A stretch of 64,000 nucleotides of DNA from Autumnicola sp041679265 (GCF_041679265.1 NZ_JBGFSM010000008.1:1-64000), one strand, 5' to 3'; counted from the stretch's first letter, positions 8,079 to 17,104 are shown. Numbers and translations are program-made. Notes: generated by a model not told the origin, from the letters alone.

Positions 8079-11000
8079 GCTTGAGGGATATATAAAATGT
8101 GGTACCTTTATTTACTTCACTTTCTACTTTAATCTTACCGCCAATGGCTTCAATCTGGTTTTTGGTTATAAATAGCCCAATACCTCTTGCTTCTTTATGC
8201 TGATGAAAAGTTTTATACATTCCAAAGAGCTTGCTTCCATGCATTTTAAGGTCTATTCCCAAACCATTGTCCTCAATTTTTAAAACGGTATATTTTTTTT
8301 CCTTCCTTGCACTTAAAGTTACAAAACTTTCCCTTTCATCGGCTCTGTACTTGATACCATTGGTAATAAAATTGAGCAGGATACTTTCTAGATACGCAGG
8401 GATTCCTAAAACATCAAATTCCTGTTTTACCTGGTTTCTTATTTTTAGATTTACCTTTTTGGCAAGAGCAGAAACACTCTTGCAGGTCTTTTCCACAGCC
8501 TCATAAAGATTAATGGGAACAAGGTTTTCATTAATCCTGGTATTCATTAAAACCACTTCATTTAAATGAGCCACGGTCTCTTTAAGATTTTCTGAAGCGG
8601 TTCCCAGCATTTTCATAATTTCATTTTCACCTGCTTCAGGGTGATCCTGGATATAAAGATCCAGTAACATTCCAAAATTTCCGGAATGAGACCTGAGGTT
8701 ATGGGAAACGATATGGGCAAAATTCTTCAGGCGCTGATTTTGTTCCTGGGTTACATCCAGCAGGGACTTCATTTCTTTTTCAACCTTTTTTATTTTGCTA
8801 ATGTCTGCAGCCACTCCTAAATACCCAATGATTTTCTGCCTGCTTTTAATGGCCGTCATGGTAAGCTGGACAGGAAAACGGCTGCCATCTTTTCTTACAT
8901 AGGTCCATTCCCTTGTATCATGCGCTTCTTTTTCTGCATTTAATGTAAGAATATCAAAACCATCTATTTGGAGAGCGGTAGCTTTTTTTATGGCTTTTTT
9001 TCGTTGTTTTAGCTCTTTAGGTGAATGGAGAAGAAGAGCAGAGGCTTTGCCTTCCAGCTCTTCCCGGCCATAGCCCAACAGGTTTTCAGCACCTTTATTA
9101 AAATTAGTAATAATTCCGCTGGTGTTTGTACTAATAATACTTACCTGTGTACTGGCCTCTAAAATTCCCTTGAGTTGCGCAACAGCTTCTTTTAGCCTTC
9201 TCTCAGCGATCTTTCTTCCGGTTACATCTGTTATTTGTGAAATAAAATAGAGCGGTAAGCCGTTTTTATCCCTTACCAGGGAAACAGAAAGAATTATGTA
9301 AACTAAATTGCCTTTTTTATGGAAATAGCGTTTTTCCATATGGTAATACCTTCGTTTCCCGGCTACTAGTTCCTGTAATAATTGTAAGTCTGCATCAAGA
9401 TCATCGGGATGAGTGATGTCCTGGAAGGATAATAGTTTTAGTTCCTCTCTGGAATATCCTATGATATTGCATAGGCTTTTATTTACTTCCAGCCATTTGC
9501 CCTTTGGATCAAGTATTGCCATTCCCACCGCGGCATTTTCAAAGTTTCCACGGAAGGCTTCTTCACTTATTCTAAGTTGTTCTTCTGTATTTTTTCTGGA
9601 AGTAATGTCATGCATAGCAACCACTGCGCCAAGAAGATTGCCTTCATTATCTGTGATTTGCGAACCATTTACTGTTACAATTTTAGCATCACCGTTATGT
9701 GGCTTGATAAGGATTTCTTCGTTTTCTATTCTCCCGTTCTGTATTACTTTTAACAACGGGATTTCATCCTTATTTAATCGCCTGCTACCGTCTGCATTAT
9801 AGAGTCCATAGTAATTCGCATATTCTGAAGGGGGAATATTTTTTACGGGAAGCCCGTGCCATTCCCGCGTAGCCCGGTTAAACATGGTAAGCTTCCCGTC
9901 CTTATCACACGATACAATACCTACATTTATACTATCCAGAATAGTTCCCAGCAAGACCTGCCTTTCATGATTTTCTTTTTCTATATTTTTAAGTCTGGTG
10001 GTATCTTCGGTATGCATCAAAAGGCCCCCAATTTCTCCGGCGTCATTGTACCATGGGCTTACCTCCCAACTTAACCAGTGCCTGTTTCCGGTTAACGTGA
10101 TATAAGAATCTTCATCGCTTCTTATTACCTCCCCTTTAAGACAATCCTGATGCACCTGTTTCCACTCTTCAGAAATATTAGGAAAGATGTCGTAATGATT
10201 TTTTCCTATAATATCTTCTTCCTGGATATTATAATCTTTAAACCACCTTCGTGAAGCTGCGATATAATTCATATTATTATCAAACATAGCTATTGCACTG
10301 GGGGCTTGTTCTATAAACAGGCGGTTTCTCTCCAGTTCTTTTTTTCTCTGGGTAATTTCTTCGTGGAAACCGGTCATCCATTCCGGTTTTCCATCTGCCG
10401 TCCAACTCACCACTTTTCCTTTGTCCAGTACCCAAATCCATTTACCATCTTTGCTACGCATACGCGCCTCACTTTGATAAATTTCAGAATTGCCGGCAAA
10501 ATGTTCCCGTAGCAGGGCATCACATTTTTCCGCGTCTTCCGGATGCGCAAAGCGTTTCCAGGTGGCTGGGGAAGTAGGGCGAATTTCTTCTAAAGTATAA
10601 CCCAGGATATTCGCCCACTTTTCATTAAAAATGGTTTCTCCGGTTTGCACATTCCATTCCCAGGTACCAATATTGGTGCCTTCTATAATATGTTCATAAC
10701 GTTTCAGGGTTTGGATTAATGGCAGTTCCGGCTTTTTAAATTTGGTAACATCAATAAACCCACCCATAATCCAGCTTTTTTCTGAATTTTTCTTCTGCAT
10801 CCATAAAAAGCTACTTTGAAACCAAACGGTATATCCTGTGCTATGCTGAAAGCGTATTAAGCCGGTGAAAAGTTTTTTGGTGTGACCGAAATGATCCTGA
10901 AGTTTTTGAAGATCTTCCGGGAAGATAATTTTTTTCCAGTTTATAGGAACAGGTTCGTTTTCCGGAAAACCAAGGCCTGAAGCTAATTTTGGATTGATCC

Positions 11001-11160
11001 AGAGATTCGTGAAATCATCTGGATCTATTAAAATCATTCCATCCCTGGCTTCGTTTTGGGAGAAATCAAAGATGGAGGCATCCTTGCGCAGGAGCTCTAA
11101 GACTTCTTTTTTCAGGTTTGCGGCAGAGTTTTCCTGGCGCTGTTGAGTAGGTATAGACAT
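8065..11160 (-). CDS. Soluble multi-PAS sensor histidine kinase
   Basis: The 1031-residue kinase has no membrane segment. It contains a series of about five to six PAS/PAC modules (recognisable PAC ends such as GFHEEITQRKK, LLMHTEDTTRLK, AVVAMHDITSRK, FISQITDVTGRK, YLGVAADISKIK). A dimerisation/phosphoacceptor helix follows with FAHIVSHNLRSHSGN (His near residue 815), then an ATPase domain with N box NFITNGIKYR, G1 box DNGLGIDL and G2 box GIGLFITKN. It is the cytoplasmic PAS-kinase type abundant in Flavobacteriia; the ligand of each PAS domain cannot be read from sequence. It forms a two-gene operon with the overlapping CheY-like regulator. Confidence 0.93.
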   Translation of the reverse strand: MSIPTQQRQENSAANLKKEVLELLRKDASIFDFSQNEARDGMILIDPDDFTNLWINPKLASGLGFPENEPVPINWKKIIFPEDLQKLQDHFGHTKKLFTGLIRFQHSTGYTVWFQSSFLWMQKKNSEKSWIMGGFIDVTKFKKPELPLIQTLKRYEHIIEGTNIGTWEWNVQTGETIFNEKWANILGYTLEEIRPTSPATWKRFAHPEDAEKCDALLREHFAGNSEIYQSEARMRSKDGKWIWVLDKGKVVSWTADGKPEWMTGFHEEITQRKKELERNRLFIEQAPSAIAMFDNNMNYIAASRRWFKDYNIQEEDIIGKNHYDIFPNISEEWKQVHQDCLKGEVIRSDEDSYITLTGNRHWLSWEVSPWYNDAGEIGGLLMHTEDTTRLKNIEKENHERQVLLGTILDSINVGIVSCDKDGKLTMFNRATREWHGLPVKNIPPSEYANYYGLYNADGSRRLNKDEIPLLKVIQNGRIENEEILIKPHNGDAKIVTVNGSQITDNEGNLLGAVVAMHDITSRKNTEEQLRISEEAFRGNFENAAVGMAILDPKGKWLEVNKSLCNIIGYSREELKLLSFQDITHPDDLDADLQLLQELVAGKRRYYHMEKRYFHKKGNLVYIILSVSLVRDKNGLPLYFISQITDVTGRKIAERRLKEAVAQLKGILEASTQVSIISTNTSGIITNFNKGAENLLGYGREELEGKASALLLHSPKELKQRKKAIKKATALQIDGFDILTLNAEKEAHDTREWTYVRKDGSRFPVQLTMTAIKSRQKIIGYLGVAADISKIKKVEKEMKSLLDVTQEQNQRLKNFAHIVSHNLRSHSGNFGMLLDLYIQDHPEAGENEIMKMLGTASENLKETVAHLNEVVLMNTRINENLVPINLYEAVEKTCKSVSALAKKVNLKIRNQVKQEFDVLGIPAYLESILLNFITNGIKYRADERESFVTLSARKEKKYTVLKIEDNGLGIDLKMHGSKLFGMYKTFHQHKEARGIGLFITKNQIEAIGGKIKVESEVNKGTTFYISLKHEKN

Positions 11161-11233
11161 GAGATTGGGGAATCTTATTCAGGCGTAAAAATAATAAATC
11201 TGAGGAATAGCACAAGGCTTTTGGAATTTATAG

Positions 11234-11250
11234 GCATTGCTGTGCAATGC
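11234..11250. promoter_or_regulatory. Perfect 7-3-7 dyad upstream of pyrR
   Basis: gcattgc, tgt, gcaatgc form a perfect inverted repeat. It lies 15 bases upstream of the likely pyrR -7 box and 74 bases from the divergent kinase start. Its position before the predicted transcription start favours a DNA operator over an RNA attenuator. No regulator is known to me for this sequence. Confidence 0.4.
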
Positions 11251-11265
11251 AGCAGAAAAAAATCT

Positions 11266-11273
11266 TATTTTTG
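11266..11273 (+). promoter_or_regulatory. Predicted -7 element of pyrR-pyrB
   Basis: TATTTTTG matches the Bacteroidota -7 consensus TAnnTTTG exactly, 29 bases before the pyrR ATG. No TTG is seen at the usual 19-21 base spacing upstream. Confidence 0.45.
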
Positions 11274-11302
11274 TTTCAATTACCAGATTCTTAAAGACAA
11301 AT

Positions 11303-11842
11303 ATGAGTCAGAAAATCTTATTGAATTCAAAAGAAATAGACATCATATTACATCGTTTGGCCTGCCAGCTTGTAGAAACTCATACAGATTTTAAAGAAAG
11401 CATCCTTATAGGAATTCAGCCTCGTGGCGTGTTTCTTGCGGCCAGGATTGAACAAATTTTAAAGGAGGAGTATGGCATTGCAGATATTAAATCCGGCCAG
11501 CTGGATATTACCTTTTACCGAGACGATTTCAGAAGAAGTGACAAGCCTCTTGAAGCTAATAAAACCAGGATAGATTTTGTGGTGGAAGACATGCGGGTGG
11601 TGTTTATTGATGATGTTTTGTATACCGGAAGAAGTGTACGCAGTGCCTTAACTGCCATTCAATCCTTTGGAAGGCCAAGGGAAATTGAATTGTTAACACT
11701 TATAGACAGGAGGTTTAGCCGGCATTTACCTATCCAGCCAGATTATAACGGGAGACAGGTTGATGCTATTAATGAAGAAAAAGTAAAGGTGAACTGGAAG
11801 GAAAATGAGGGAGAAGACGTAGTTTACCTGATTTCAAAATAA
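11303..11842 (+). CDS. pyrR: PyrR pyrimidine regulator / uracil phosphoribosyltransferase-like
   Basis: The 179-residue product starting at ATG 11303 matches PyrR length; an in-frame upstream extension to 11237 is not needed and would precede the predicted promoter. The PRPP-binding signature VVFIDDVLYTGRSVRSAL lies at about residues 99-116, and the N-terminal ILIGIQPRGVFLAARI strand is typical of the family. In Firmicutes PyrR binds pyr mRNA in response to UMP; in Bacteroidota its regulatory action is not established. It sits 6 bases before pyrB, so a pyrimidine-linked role is well supported. No leader terminator or antiterminator was seen upstream. Confidence 0.93.
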   Translation: MSQKILLNSKEIDIILHRLACQLVETHTDFKESILIGIQPRGVFLAARIEQILKEEYGIADIKSGQLDITFYRDDFRRSDKPLEANKTRIDFVVEDMRVVFIDDVLYTGRSVRSALTAIQSFGRPREIELLTLIDRRFSRHLPIQPDYNGRQVDAINEEKVKVNWKENEGEDVVYLISK

Positions 11843-11848
11843 ATTAAA

Positions 11849-12781
11849 ATGAGCAGCGAATTAAGTGTAGATCACCTTTTGGGTATTAAATATCTCAATA
11901 AGGAAGATATTGAACTTATTTTTAAAACTGCCGATCATTTTAAAGAAGTGATCAACCGGCCAATAAAAAAGGTGCCCTCCCTGCGGGATATTACTATTGC
12001 CAATTTGTTTTTTGAAAACAGTACAAGAACCCGACTTTCTTTTGAACTGGCTGAAAAGCGGCTAAGCGCAGATGTCATCAATTTTTCAGCGGCCTCTTCT
12101 TCAGTAAAAAAAGGGGAAACGCTTATAGATACGGTTAATAATATCCTTTCTATGAAAGTAGATATGGTGGTGATGCGGCATCCTAATCCCGGAGCGGGAA
12201 TTTTTCTTTCCCGGCATGTGCGGGCAAGTATTATTAATGCCGGAGACGGGGCGCATGAACATCCCACCCAGGCGTTACTGGATTCCTATTCTATAAGGGA
12301 AAAACTGGGAGGTGTAAAAGGTAAAAATGTAGTAATTGTTGGTGATATTCTCCATAGTAGGGTGGCACTCTCTAATATTTTCGCCTTAAGGCTTCAGGGA
12401 GCAAAAGTTAAGGTTTGTGGGCCTAAAACATTAATTCCAAAACATATAGAGTCTTTGGGGGTAGAAGTGGAGACCAATCTTCAGCAGGCTTTGGAATGGT
12501 GTGATGTAGCCAATATGTTAAGGGTACAAAATGAACGTATGGAGATTAGCTATTTTCCAAGCACCCGGGAATATACACAGCAGTTCGGCCTTAATAGAAA
12601 AATGCTGGAGCGTCTTGAAAAGAAAATTGTAATAATGCATCCAGGGCCAATTAACAGGGGAGTGGAAATCACCAGTGATGTGGCCGATTCTGACCAGGCG
12701 ATTATTTTGGACCAGGTTCAAAACGGGGTTGCCGTGAGAATGGCAGTTATCTATCTCCTGGCTTCTAAAATAAAGCAGTAA
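11849..12781 (+). CDS. pyrB: Aspartate carbamoyltransferase, catalytic chain
   Basis: The 310-residue cytoplasmic enzyme joins carbamoyl phosphate and aspartate in the first committed step of pyrimidine synthesis. The carbamoyl-phosphate loop FFENSTRTRLSFE is at about residues 54-66, HPTQALLDSY at about 138-147, and the C-terminal HPGPINRGVEI motif is present. Length is normal. It follows pyrR by 6 bases. No pyrI regulatory chain is nearby. Confidence 0.97.
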   Translation: MSSELSVDHLLGIKYLNKEDIELIFKTADHFKEVINRPIKKVPSLRDITIANLFFENSTRTRLSFELAEKRLSADVINFSAASSSVKKGETLIDTVNNILSMKVDMVVMRHPNPGAGIFLSRHVRASIINAGDGAHEHPTQALLDSYSIREKLGGVKGKNVVIVGDILHSRVALSNIFALRLQGAKVKVCGPKTLIPKHIESLGVEVETNLQQALEWCDVANMLRVQNERMEISYFPSTREYTQQFGLNRKMLERLEKKIVIMHPGPINRGVEITSDVADSDQAIILDQVQNGVAVRMAVIYLLASKIKQ

Positions 12782-12835
12782 TCCCTAAAACTTTTCCTTC
12801 TTCTTTGTTAACTTTATTGTAGAAAAAGAAAAATT

Positions 12836-13168
12836 ATGAAAACTACAGATAAGTCCAATTATGTGCTTATAGAAAATAATATTGGCTCTCTTACCGAATT
12901 TGCTTCTGTACTTACCAAAAAGCATGAAAGTTTTGAGGATAAAAATATTATTGTAGACCTCAAGAAATATGAACAACTGGAAATAGAAGACCTGCTTGGT
13001 TTCCTGGAATTATCCAATATTCACCGGGAGCATAAGAAATCTTTTGTTATTGTAAATAGTGCACTACATGCCGATAAAATTCCCGATGAACTTATTATTG
13101 CCCCCACCCTGCAGGAAGCAGAAGATATTATACAAATGGAAGAGATAGAGCGGGATCTCGGATTTTAA
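12836..13168 (+). CDS. Small STAS-like protein beside rnz
   Basis: The 110-residue acidic, soluble protein has alternating short strands and helices (NIIVDLKKYEQLEIEDLLGF, then KSFVIVNSAL, then APTLQEAEDIIQME), which resembles a STAS/SpoIIAA-type fold. I recognise it as a protein commonly found directly before ribonuclease Z in Flavobacteriia, but no biochemical function is known to me. It starts 54 bases after pyrB and ends 33 bases before rnz, so co-transcription is likely. Confidence 0.75.
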   Translation: MKTTDKSNYVLIENNIGSLTEFASVLTKKHESFEDKNIIVDLKKYEQLEIEDLLGFLELSNIHREHKKSFVIVNSALHADKIPDELIIAPTLQEAEDIIQMEEIERDLGF

Positions 13169-13201
13169 AATTTTTAACCAGCAGCTAAACGTTCTCTATT
13201 C

Positions 13202-14110
13202 ATGAAGCTTACCATTTTGGGCTGTTACGCAGCCACCCCAAGATCCTTTACAAATCCTACTTCCCAGGTCCTGGAAATAAAAAACCACCTTTTTCTTATT
13301 GATTGTGCTGAAGGCACCCAGGTGGAACTCAGGAGAAACAAGATTAAATTCTCAAAAATCCAACATATTTTTATCTCTCATCTTCACGGTGACCATTGCT
13401 TTGGTCTTGTGGGGCTTATTTCCACTTTCCGGCTGCTTAACAGGGAAGCAGACCTTCATATTTATGGGCCAAAAGGAATAAAGGAAATTATAACACTGCA
13501 ATTAAAATTATCTAATTCCTGGACCAATTATGCCCTCTATTTCCATGAACTGGAAAGTAAATCACCTCAAATGATCTATGAAGATGACAGGATAACTGTG
13601 GAAACTATTCCGCTCAACCATCGTATTTATACTAATGGTTTTCTTTTTAAAGAAAAACCCGGGGATCGCAAGCTGCTTATAGATAAAGCAGTAAAATATA
13701 AAATAGATGTAAGCCTTTATAAAAGCTTAAAAAAGGGCAAAGATGTAACATCTGAAACTGGGGAATTAATTTCAAACAAATTAGTCACCGCAGCGCCGCC
13801 AGCTCCTAAAAGCTATGCATATTGCAGTGATACGATGTACAGTCCGGATATTATTCCCCAAATTAAAAATACCAACGTCCTTTACCATGAAGCTACTTTT
13901 CTTGAAGACAAAATAGAACTGGCCGCACCTACCAAACATTCTACAGCAAAGCAGGCTGCGAGCATTGCAAAAAAAGCAGGAGTGGGAAAACTGCTGTTAG
14001 GACATTATTCCACCAGGTATGCCAACATTAACCTATTTAAGGAGGAGGCTGTTGAAATTTTTCCTGATACAGAACTTTCTGACGATGGAAAGGTTTTTGT
14101 CTTTGAATAA
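13202..14110 (+). CDS. rnz: Ribonuclease Z
   Basis: The 302-residue metallo-beta-lactamase-fold endonuclease processes tRNA 3' ends. The zinc motif SHLHGDHCFGL is at about residues 59-69; further metal ligands are in YCSDTMYS, the YHEATF segment and LLGHYSTRY near the C-terminus. Length is that of the short bacterial tRNase Z. It is the last gene of the pyrR-pyrB-STAS-rnz run, with a hairpin and T-tract 100 bases downstream. Confidence 0.95.
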   Translation: MKLTILGCYAATPRSFTNPTSQVLEIKNHLFLIDCAEGTQVELRRNKIKFSKIQHIFISHLHGDHCFGLVGLISTFRLLNREADLHIYGPKGIKEIITLQLKLSNSWTNYALYFHELESKSPQMIYEDDRITVETIPLNHRIYTNGFLFKEKPGDRKLLIDKAVKYKIDVSLYKSLKKGKDVTSETGELISNKLVTAAPPAPKSYAYCSDTMYSPDIIPQIKNTNVLYHEATFLEDKIELAAPTKHSTAKQAASIAKKAGVGKLLLGHYSTRYANINLFKEEAVEIFPDTELSDDGKVFVFE

Positions 14111-14210
14111 CCCAATTCTACCAATAATTGCCTCTATTCTACCATAGAGAGCTCCTTCTAATTTCGTAATGTAGGATTAAGACTACAATTAAAGTTAAAT
14201 TTATTCATAA

Positions 14211-14254
14211 ATCGATGAACAACATCTTTACACGATGTCTTTTGTCGATTTTTT
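14211..14254 (+). terminator. Imperfect hairpin with T6 after rnz
   Basis: A 16-base-pair arm pair (atcgatgaacaacatc / gatgtcttttgtcgat; two mismatches, two G-U) with a seven-base loop ends in six T residues. It lies 100 bases after rnz and 37 bases before the CAP gene. It is best read as the rnz terminator; a leader attenuator for the CAP gene is possible. Confidence 0.5.
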
Positions 14255-14290
14255 ACGTACTTTAACGGTCCCAATCTTAATAACCTACTT

Positions 14291-14797
14291 ATGTTAAAAG
14301 GCAGTACACGTCTTTTGATGCTGATTTTATGTACTATTTCTATAGTATCCTGCAGCAAAGAAAGCATTGATGAGGAAGTGAAAGTTTACGATCAGGTAGC
14401 CGAAACAAAATCTTCCTATACTTATACTGAAATTGAACTGGAAATATTGGACCGCGTAAATATTTATAGGGATGAGTTGAGCCTTCCTCAACTTAAAACC
14501 ATCGCAGCTGCTTCTGTTCAGGCTGAAGATCATACCAATTATATGATTGCAAAAGGAGAGATAAGCCATGACAATTTCCCCGCCAGGTATAGCGAATTAG
14601 TGCAGGAAGCAGGTGCAATTGAAGTTAGCGAAAATGTGGCTTATGGTTATAGCACCGCAGATGCTGTGGTAAAAGCCTGGATAAAGAGCGAAGGACACCG
14701 AAAAAATATTGTAGGAAACCACACTCATTTTGGAATCTCCGTGAAAGAGGATAGTGAAGGAAAGCTATATTTTACAAATATCTTTCTTACAAAATAA
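14291..14797 (+). CDS. CAP (SCP/PR-1) domain lipoprotein
   Basis: The 168-residue product has a lipoprotein signal peptide (TISIVSC, Cys21) followed by a CAP domain. Recognisable parts are EILDRVNIYRDELSLPQL, the histidine in AEDHTNYMI, SHDNFPARY, SENVAYGYSTADAVVKAW and GHRKNIVGNHTHFGIS. Family members are secreted and of diverse function; no enzymatic role can be assigned. It is a single gene between two terminator-like hairpins. Confidence 0.9.
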   Translation: MLKGSTRLLMLILCTISIVSCSKESIDEEVKVYDQVAETKSSYTYTEIELEILDRVNIYRDELSLPQLKTIAAASVQAEDHTNYMIAKGEISHDNFPARYSELVQEAGAIEVSENVAYGYSTADAVVKAWIKSEGHRKNIVGNHTHFGISVKEDSEGKLYFTNIFLTK

Positions 14798-14820
14798 ACT
14801 AGATTTTCATTTTTAATTGA

Positions 14821-14857
14821 GAGAGGTTGTCTGGAAAGGCAGCCTTTTTCTCTTTAA
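14821..14857 (+). terminator. Terminator of the CAP gene
   Basis: ggttgtc pairs with ggcagcc (with G-U pairs) and is followed by a TTTTTC tract. It begins 24 bases after the CAP stop codon. Confidence 0.65.
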
Positions 14858-14912
14858 TAGTTATTGGAATAATTTATTGGTACTATTCTTATTATTTCAA
14901 CTGCTGAAAGTC

Positions 14913-14974
14913 GGGTAACCCTTCCGTCTGCATCAGCCAAGGCTGATACAGAAACCTTCCTTTAAAAGGGGAGG
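14913..14974. repeat. Composite palindromic intergenic element
   Basis: Three palindromes sit in a row: gggtaaccc (14913-14921), ctgcatcagc-caag-gctgatacag (14928-14951, one mismatch) and ccttcctttaaaaggggagg (14955-14974). From memory, similar blocks recur between genes in Gramella-like genomes, but no second copy is in this window. The remainder of the 14798-15212 gap holds two terminators and AT-rich DNA in which I see nothing further. Confidence 0.45.
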
Positions 14975-15154
14975 AGCTAATGGATTTTATTTTTTTGCCT
15001 GCTCAATGATGTATTTATATCTCATATTGGGATAGGAATAAAAGCTAGCTTTTATACGGATGAAAAATTTCTATAATAAGGAAATACAAAAATTACCGGC
15101 TTAAGCCTGGCTACATTACTCTTTCTGATTTATCTTCTAATATATTTCAGTAAA

Positions 15155-15182
15155 TAAAAAAGGCCCGGAATTGCTTCCGGAC
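15155..15182 (-). terminator. Terminator of the T9SS adhesin operon
   Basis: On the minus strand, ggtccggaa pairs with ttccgggcc around a GCAA tetraloop (nine pairs, one G-U) and is followed by six T residues. It lies about 30 bases after the OmpA gene stop, ending the 15213-27331 operon. Confidence 0.9.
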
Positions 15183-15212
15183 CCCAATCAAGATAGATTG
15201 ATTAGTTAACTT

Positions 15213-17090
15213 TTAATCTCCCATACGAACCACTTCAAAAAGGGCCCTGCGGTTTAGCTGGTGCTGCTCGCGGGTACAACGGTCGCATTCTATTGCAGGT
15301 TGATTCTCCCCGTATCCCTCATAAGATTCTATGCGGTCTTTACTTATGCCATGGGCAATTAGATAATCGTAGGTGGATTTGGCACGTCTTTCTGCCAATA
15401 CATCATTATAAGCGTTGGTTCCTCTTTTATCGGTATGGGCACCTATGGCAATTACCATTTCAGGATATTCTTCAGTCATAAGCTTTACCAGTTTATCCAG
15501 TTCCCTTGCTGCATCTGGCCTGATGTTGTACTTGTCAAAATCAAAGTAGATGGTATCAATTTCAGCTAAATATTCGGGATCTTTTACCGGCTGTAGCTGG
15601 ATATTATATACAAGGGTATCTTTTTCATCTGTATTATGAGTATTTACAATGCCTGTAAAAGTCTGGTACTTTATTTCCTTGGCTTCTATAGGAAATTGAG
15701 CATCGCGCGCTACTGGGGCGCTAAAGTTTCCATCTTCGTCTGTTTCAAGAAAGGCAAGCTGGATATTTTCATTGTCCATTACTCTTACCGTGGCGCCGGC
15801 AATAGGCTTATCATTTACAGCATCTGTTACAGTTCCTTTTAAAATAAGCGGGTTCAGCTGATTAAAACTGTAAATATTATCACTCTTTCCCTCCCGGTTT
15901 GAAGAGATATAACCTTTGTTGGAATCAGCGATTTTAAAGAAAGCAAAATCATCGAGATTGCTGTTCACAGGTTCTCCAAGATTTTCCGGTTCGGAATTTT
16001 CTTTTTTAAGGTCTATCTTGAAGATGTCCATCAAGCCTAAACCGCCGTGGCCGGTAGAGGAGAAGTAGAGCGTACTGTCTTTATCCACAAAAGCAAAAGC
16101 TTCTTCCCGCGGGGTATTAATTTTCTCTCCCAGGTTTTGTGGAGTTCCATAAGTGCCATCTGCATTAATACTTACTTTATACAGATCGCTTCCTCCAATT
16201 CCTCCCGGCATGTCTGAAGTAAAATAAAGGGTTTTTCCATCTGCAGACAAGGCTGGATGACCTACCGAATAAGAATTGTCATTAAAAGGCAATTCTTCAA
16301 CATCAGTCCACTCGTTGCCTTCTAAAGAAGCTTTATAAATCTTTAGATTATTGGTAGCTTTTTTATCCCGCTTGCCTTCTTTATTTCCCATGTAGTTATT
16401 TCTGTTGAAATAAACTGTTTTGCCGTCCGGGGAAATTACCAGTGGCCCGTCATGCAGCTTCGTGTTTATTTCTCCTGAAATTGGGGAAATTACCATGGTA
16501 ACCGTATCCAGCTGATAAACATCCAGGAAAGGTTCGCCGTTCCAGGAATAAATCCGGTCTTTTTCTGCTACACCCTCTGCTCTTGCCGAAACAAAGTACA
16601 CAGTCCCATCTTTTTCAAAAGCGCCAAAATCACTCATTTCGGAATTGAAATCTGCTTTTCTGATCTTATAAGTTGTTTTTGGTTCATATTCATCTTTCTC
16701 CAGGGTTTCTTCGGCACTAACCGAATTTGCCCCCGTTTCAATGTATTTTTTTAACCACTCCCGGGATTCCTGGTATCTTTTTGTTCCTCTCAAGGCCTGG
16801 GCATATTTATAATAATATTCCGAAGAAATGCCGCTGCTGTCTATCACATCGCCGTAATAATAAACAGCATTTTCAGGGCTCCTTAGTTTCATATAGGCGT
16901 CTCCAAGCTTCAGGCTGTTTTCCTTGAAGTTATAATTGTTGGCGATAAGTTCTTTAAAAAGATTAGTGGCTTCAAGATAAGCCAGGTTATTAAAAAGTTT
17001 ATCGGCTCTTTTCTGTTTTCCGTACTGGGCGTGACCCGAAAAAGAACAGATTAATAGCAGCAGTATGAGATAGTGGTATTTTTTCATCAT
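15213..17090 (-). CDS. OmpA-family protein with PD40 repeats, T9SS-linked
   Basis: The 625-residue protein has a signal peptide (cleavage near SGHAQ), an N-terminal TPR-like region (tetratrico pattern in YLEATNLFKEL, AVYYYGDVI), and a WD40-like/PD40 propeller (YFTSDMPGGIGGSDLYKV, YFSSTGHGGLGLMDIFKI). A carboxypeptidase-regulatory-like beta domain follows (GATVRVMDNENIQ), then a C-terminal OmpA peptidoglycan-binding domain (DTIYFDFDKYNIRPDAA, from about residue 513). The PorE/OmpA-PD40 family anchors T9SS parts to peptidoglycan. It follows the PorP/SprF gene by 14 bases and is the last gene of the giant adhesin operon, so a role in secretion or attachment of that adhesin is the natural inference. 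Confidence 0.9.
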   Translation of the reverse strand: MMKKYHYLILLLLICSFSGHAQYGKQKRADKLFNNLAYLEATNLFKELIANNYNFKENSLKLGDAYMKLRSPENAVYYYGDVIDSSGISSEYYYKYAQALRGTKRYQESREWLKKYIETGANSVSAEETLEKDEYEPKTTYKIRKADFNSEMSDFGAFEKDGTVYFVSARAEGVAEKDRIYSWNGEPFLDVYQLDTVTMVISPISGEINTKLHDGPLVISPDGKTVYFNRNNYMGNKEGKRDKKATNNLKIYKASLEGNEWTDVEELPFNDNSYSVGHPALSADGKTLYFTSDMPGGIGGSDLYKVSINADGTYGTPQNLGEKINTPREEAFAFVDKDSTLYFSSTGHGGLGLMDIFKIDLKKENSEPENLGEPVNSNLDDFAFFKIADSNKGYISSNREGKSDNIYSFNQLNPLILKGTVTDAVNDKPIAGATVRVMDNENIQLAFLETDEDGNFSAPVARDAQFPIEAKEIKYQTFTGIVNTHNTDEKDTLVYNIQLQPVKDPEYLAEIDTIYFDFDKYNIRPDAARELDKLVKLMTEEYPEMVIAIGAHTDKRGTNAYNDVLAERRAKSTYDYLIAHGISKDRIESYEGYGENQPAIECDRCTREQHQLNRRALFEVVRMGD

Positions 17091-17104
17091 AAACCTTGTT
17101 TATA

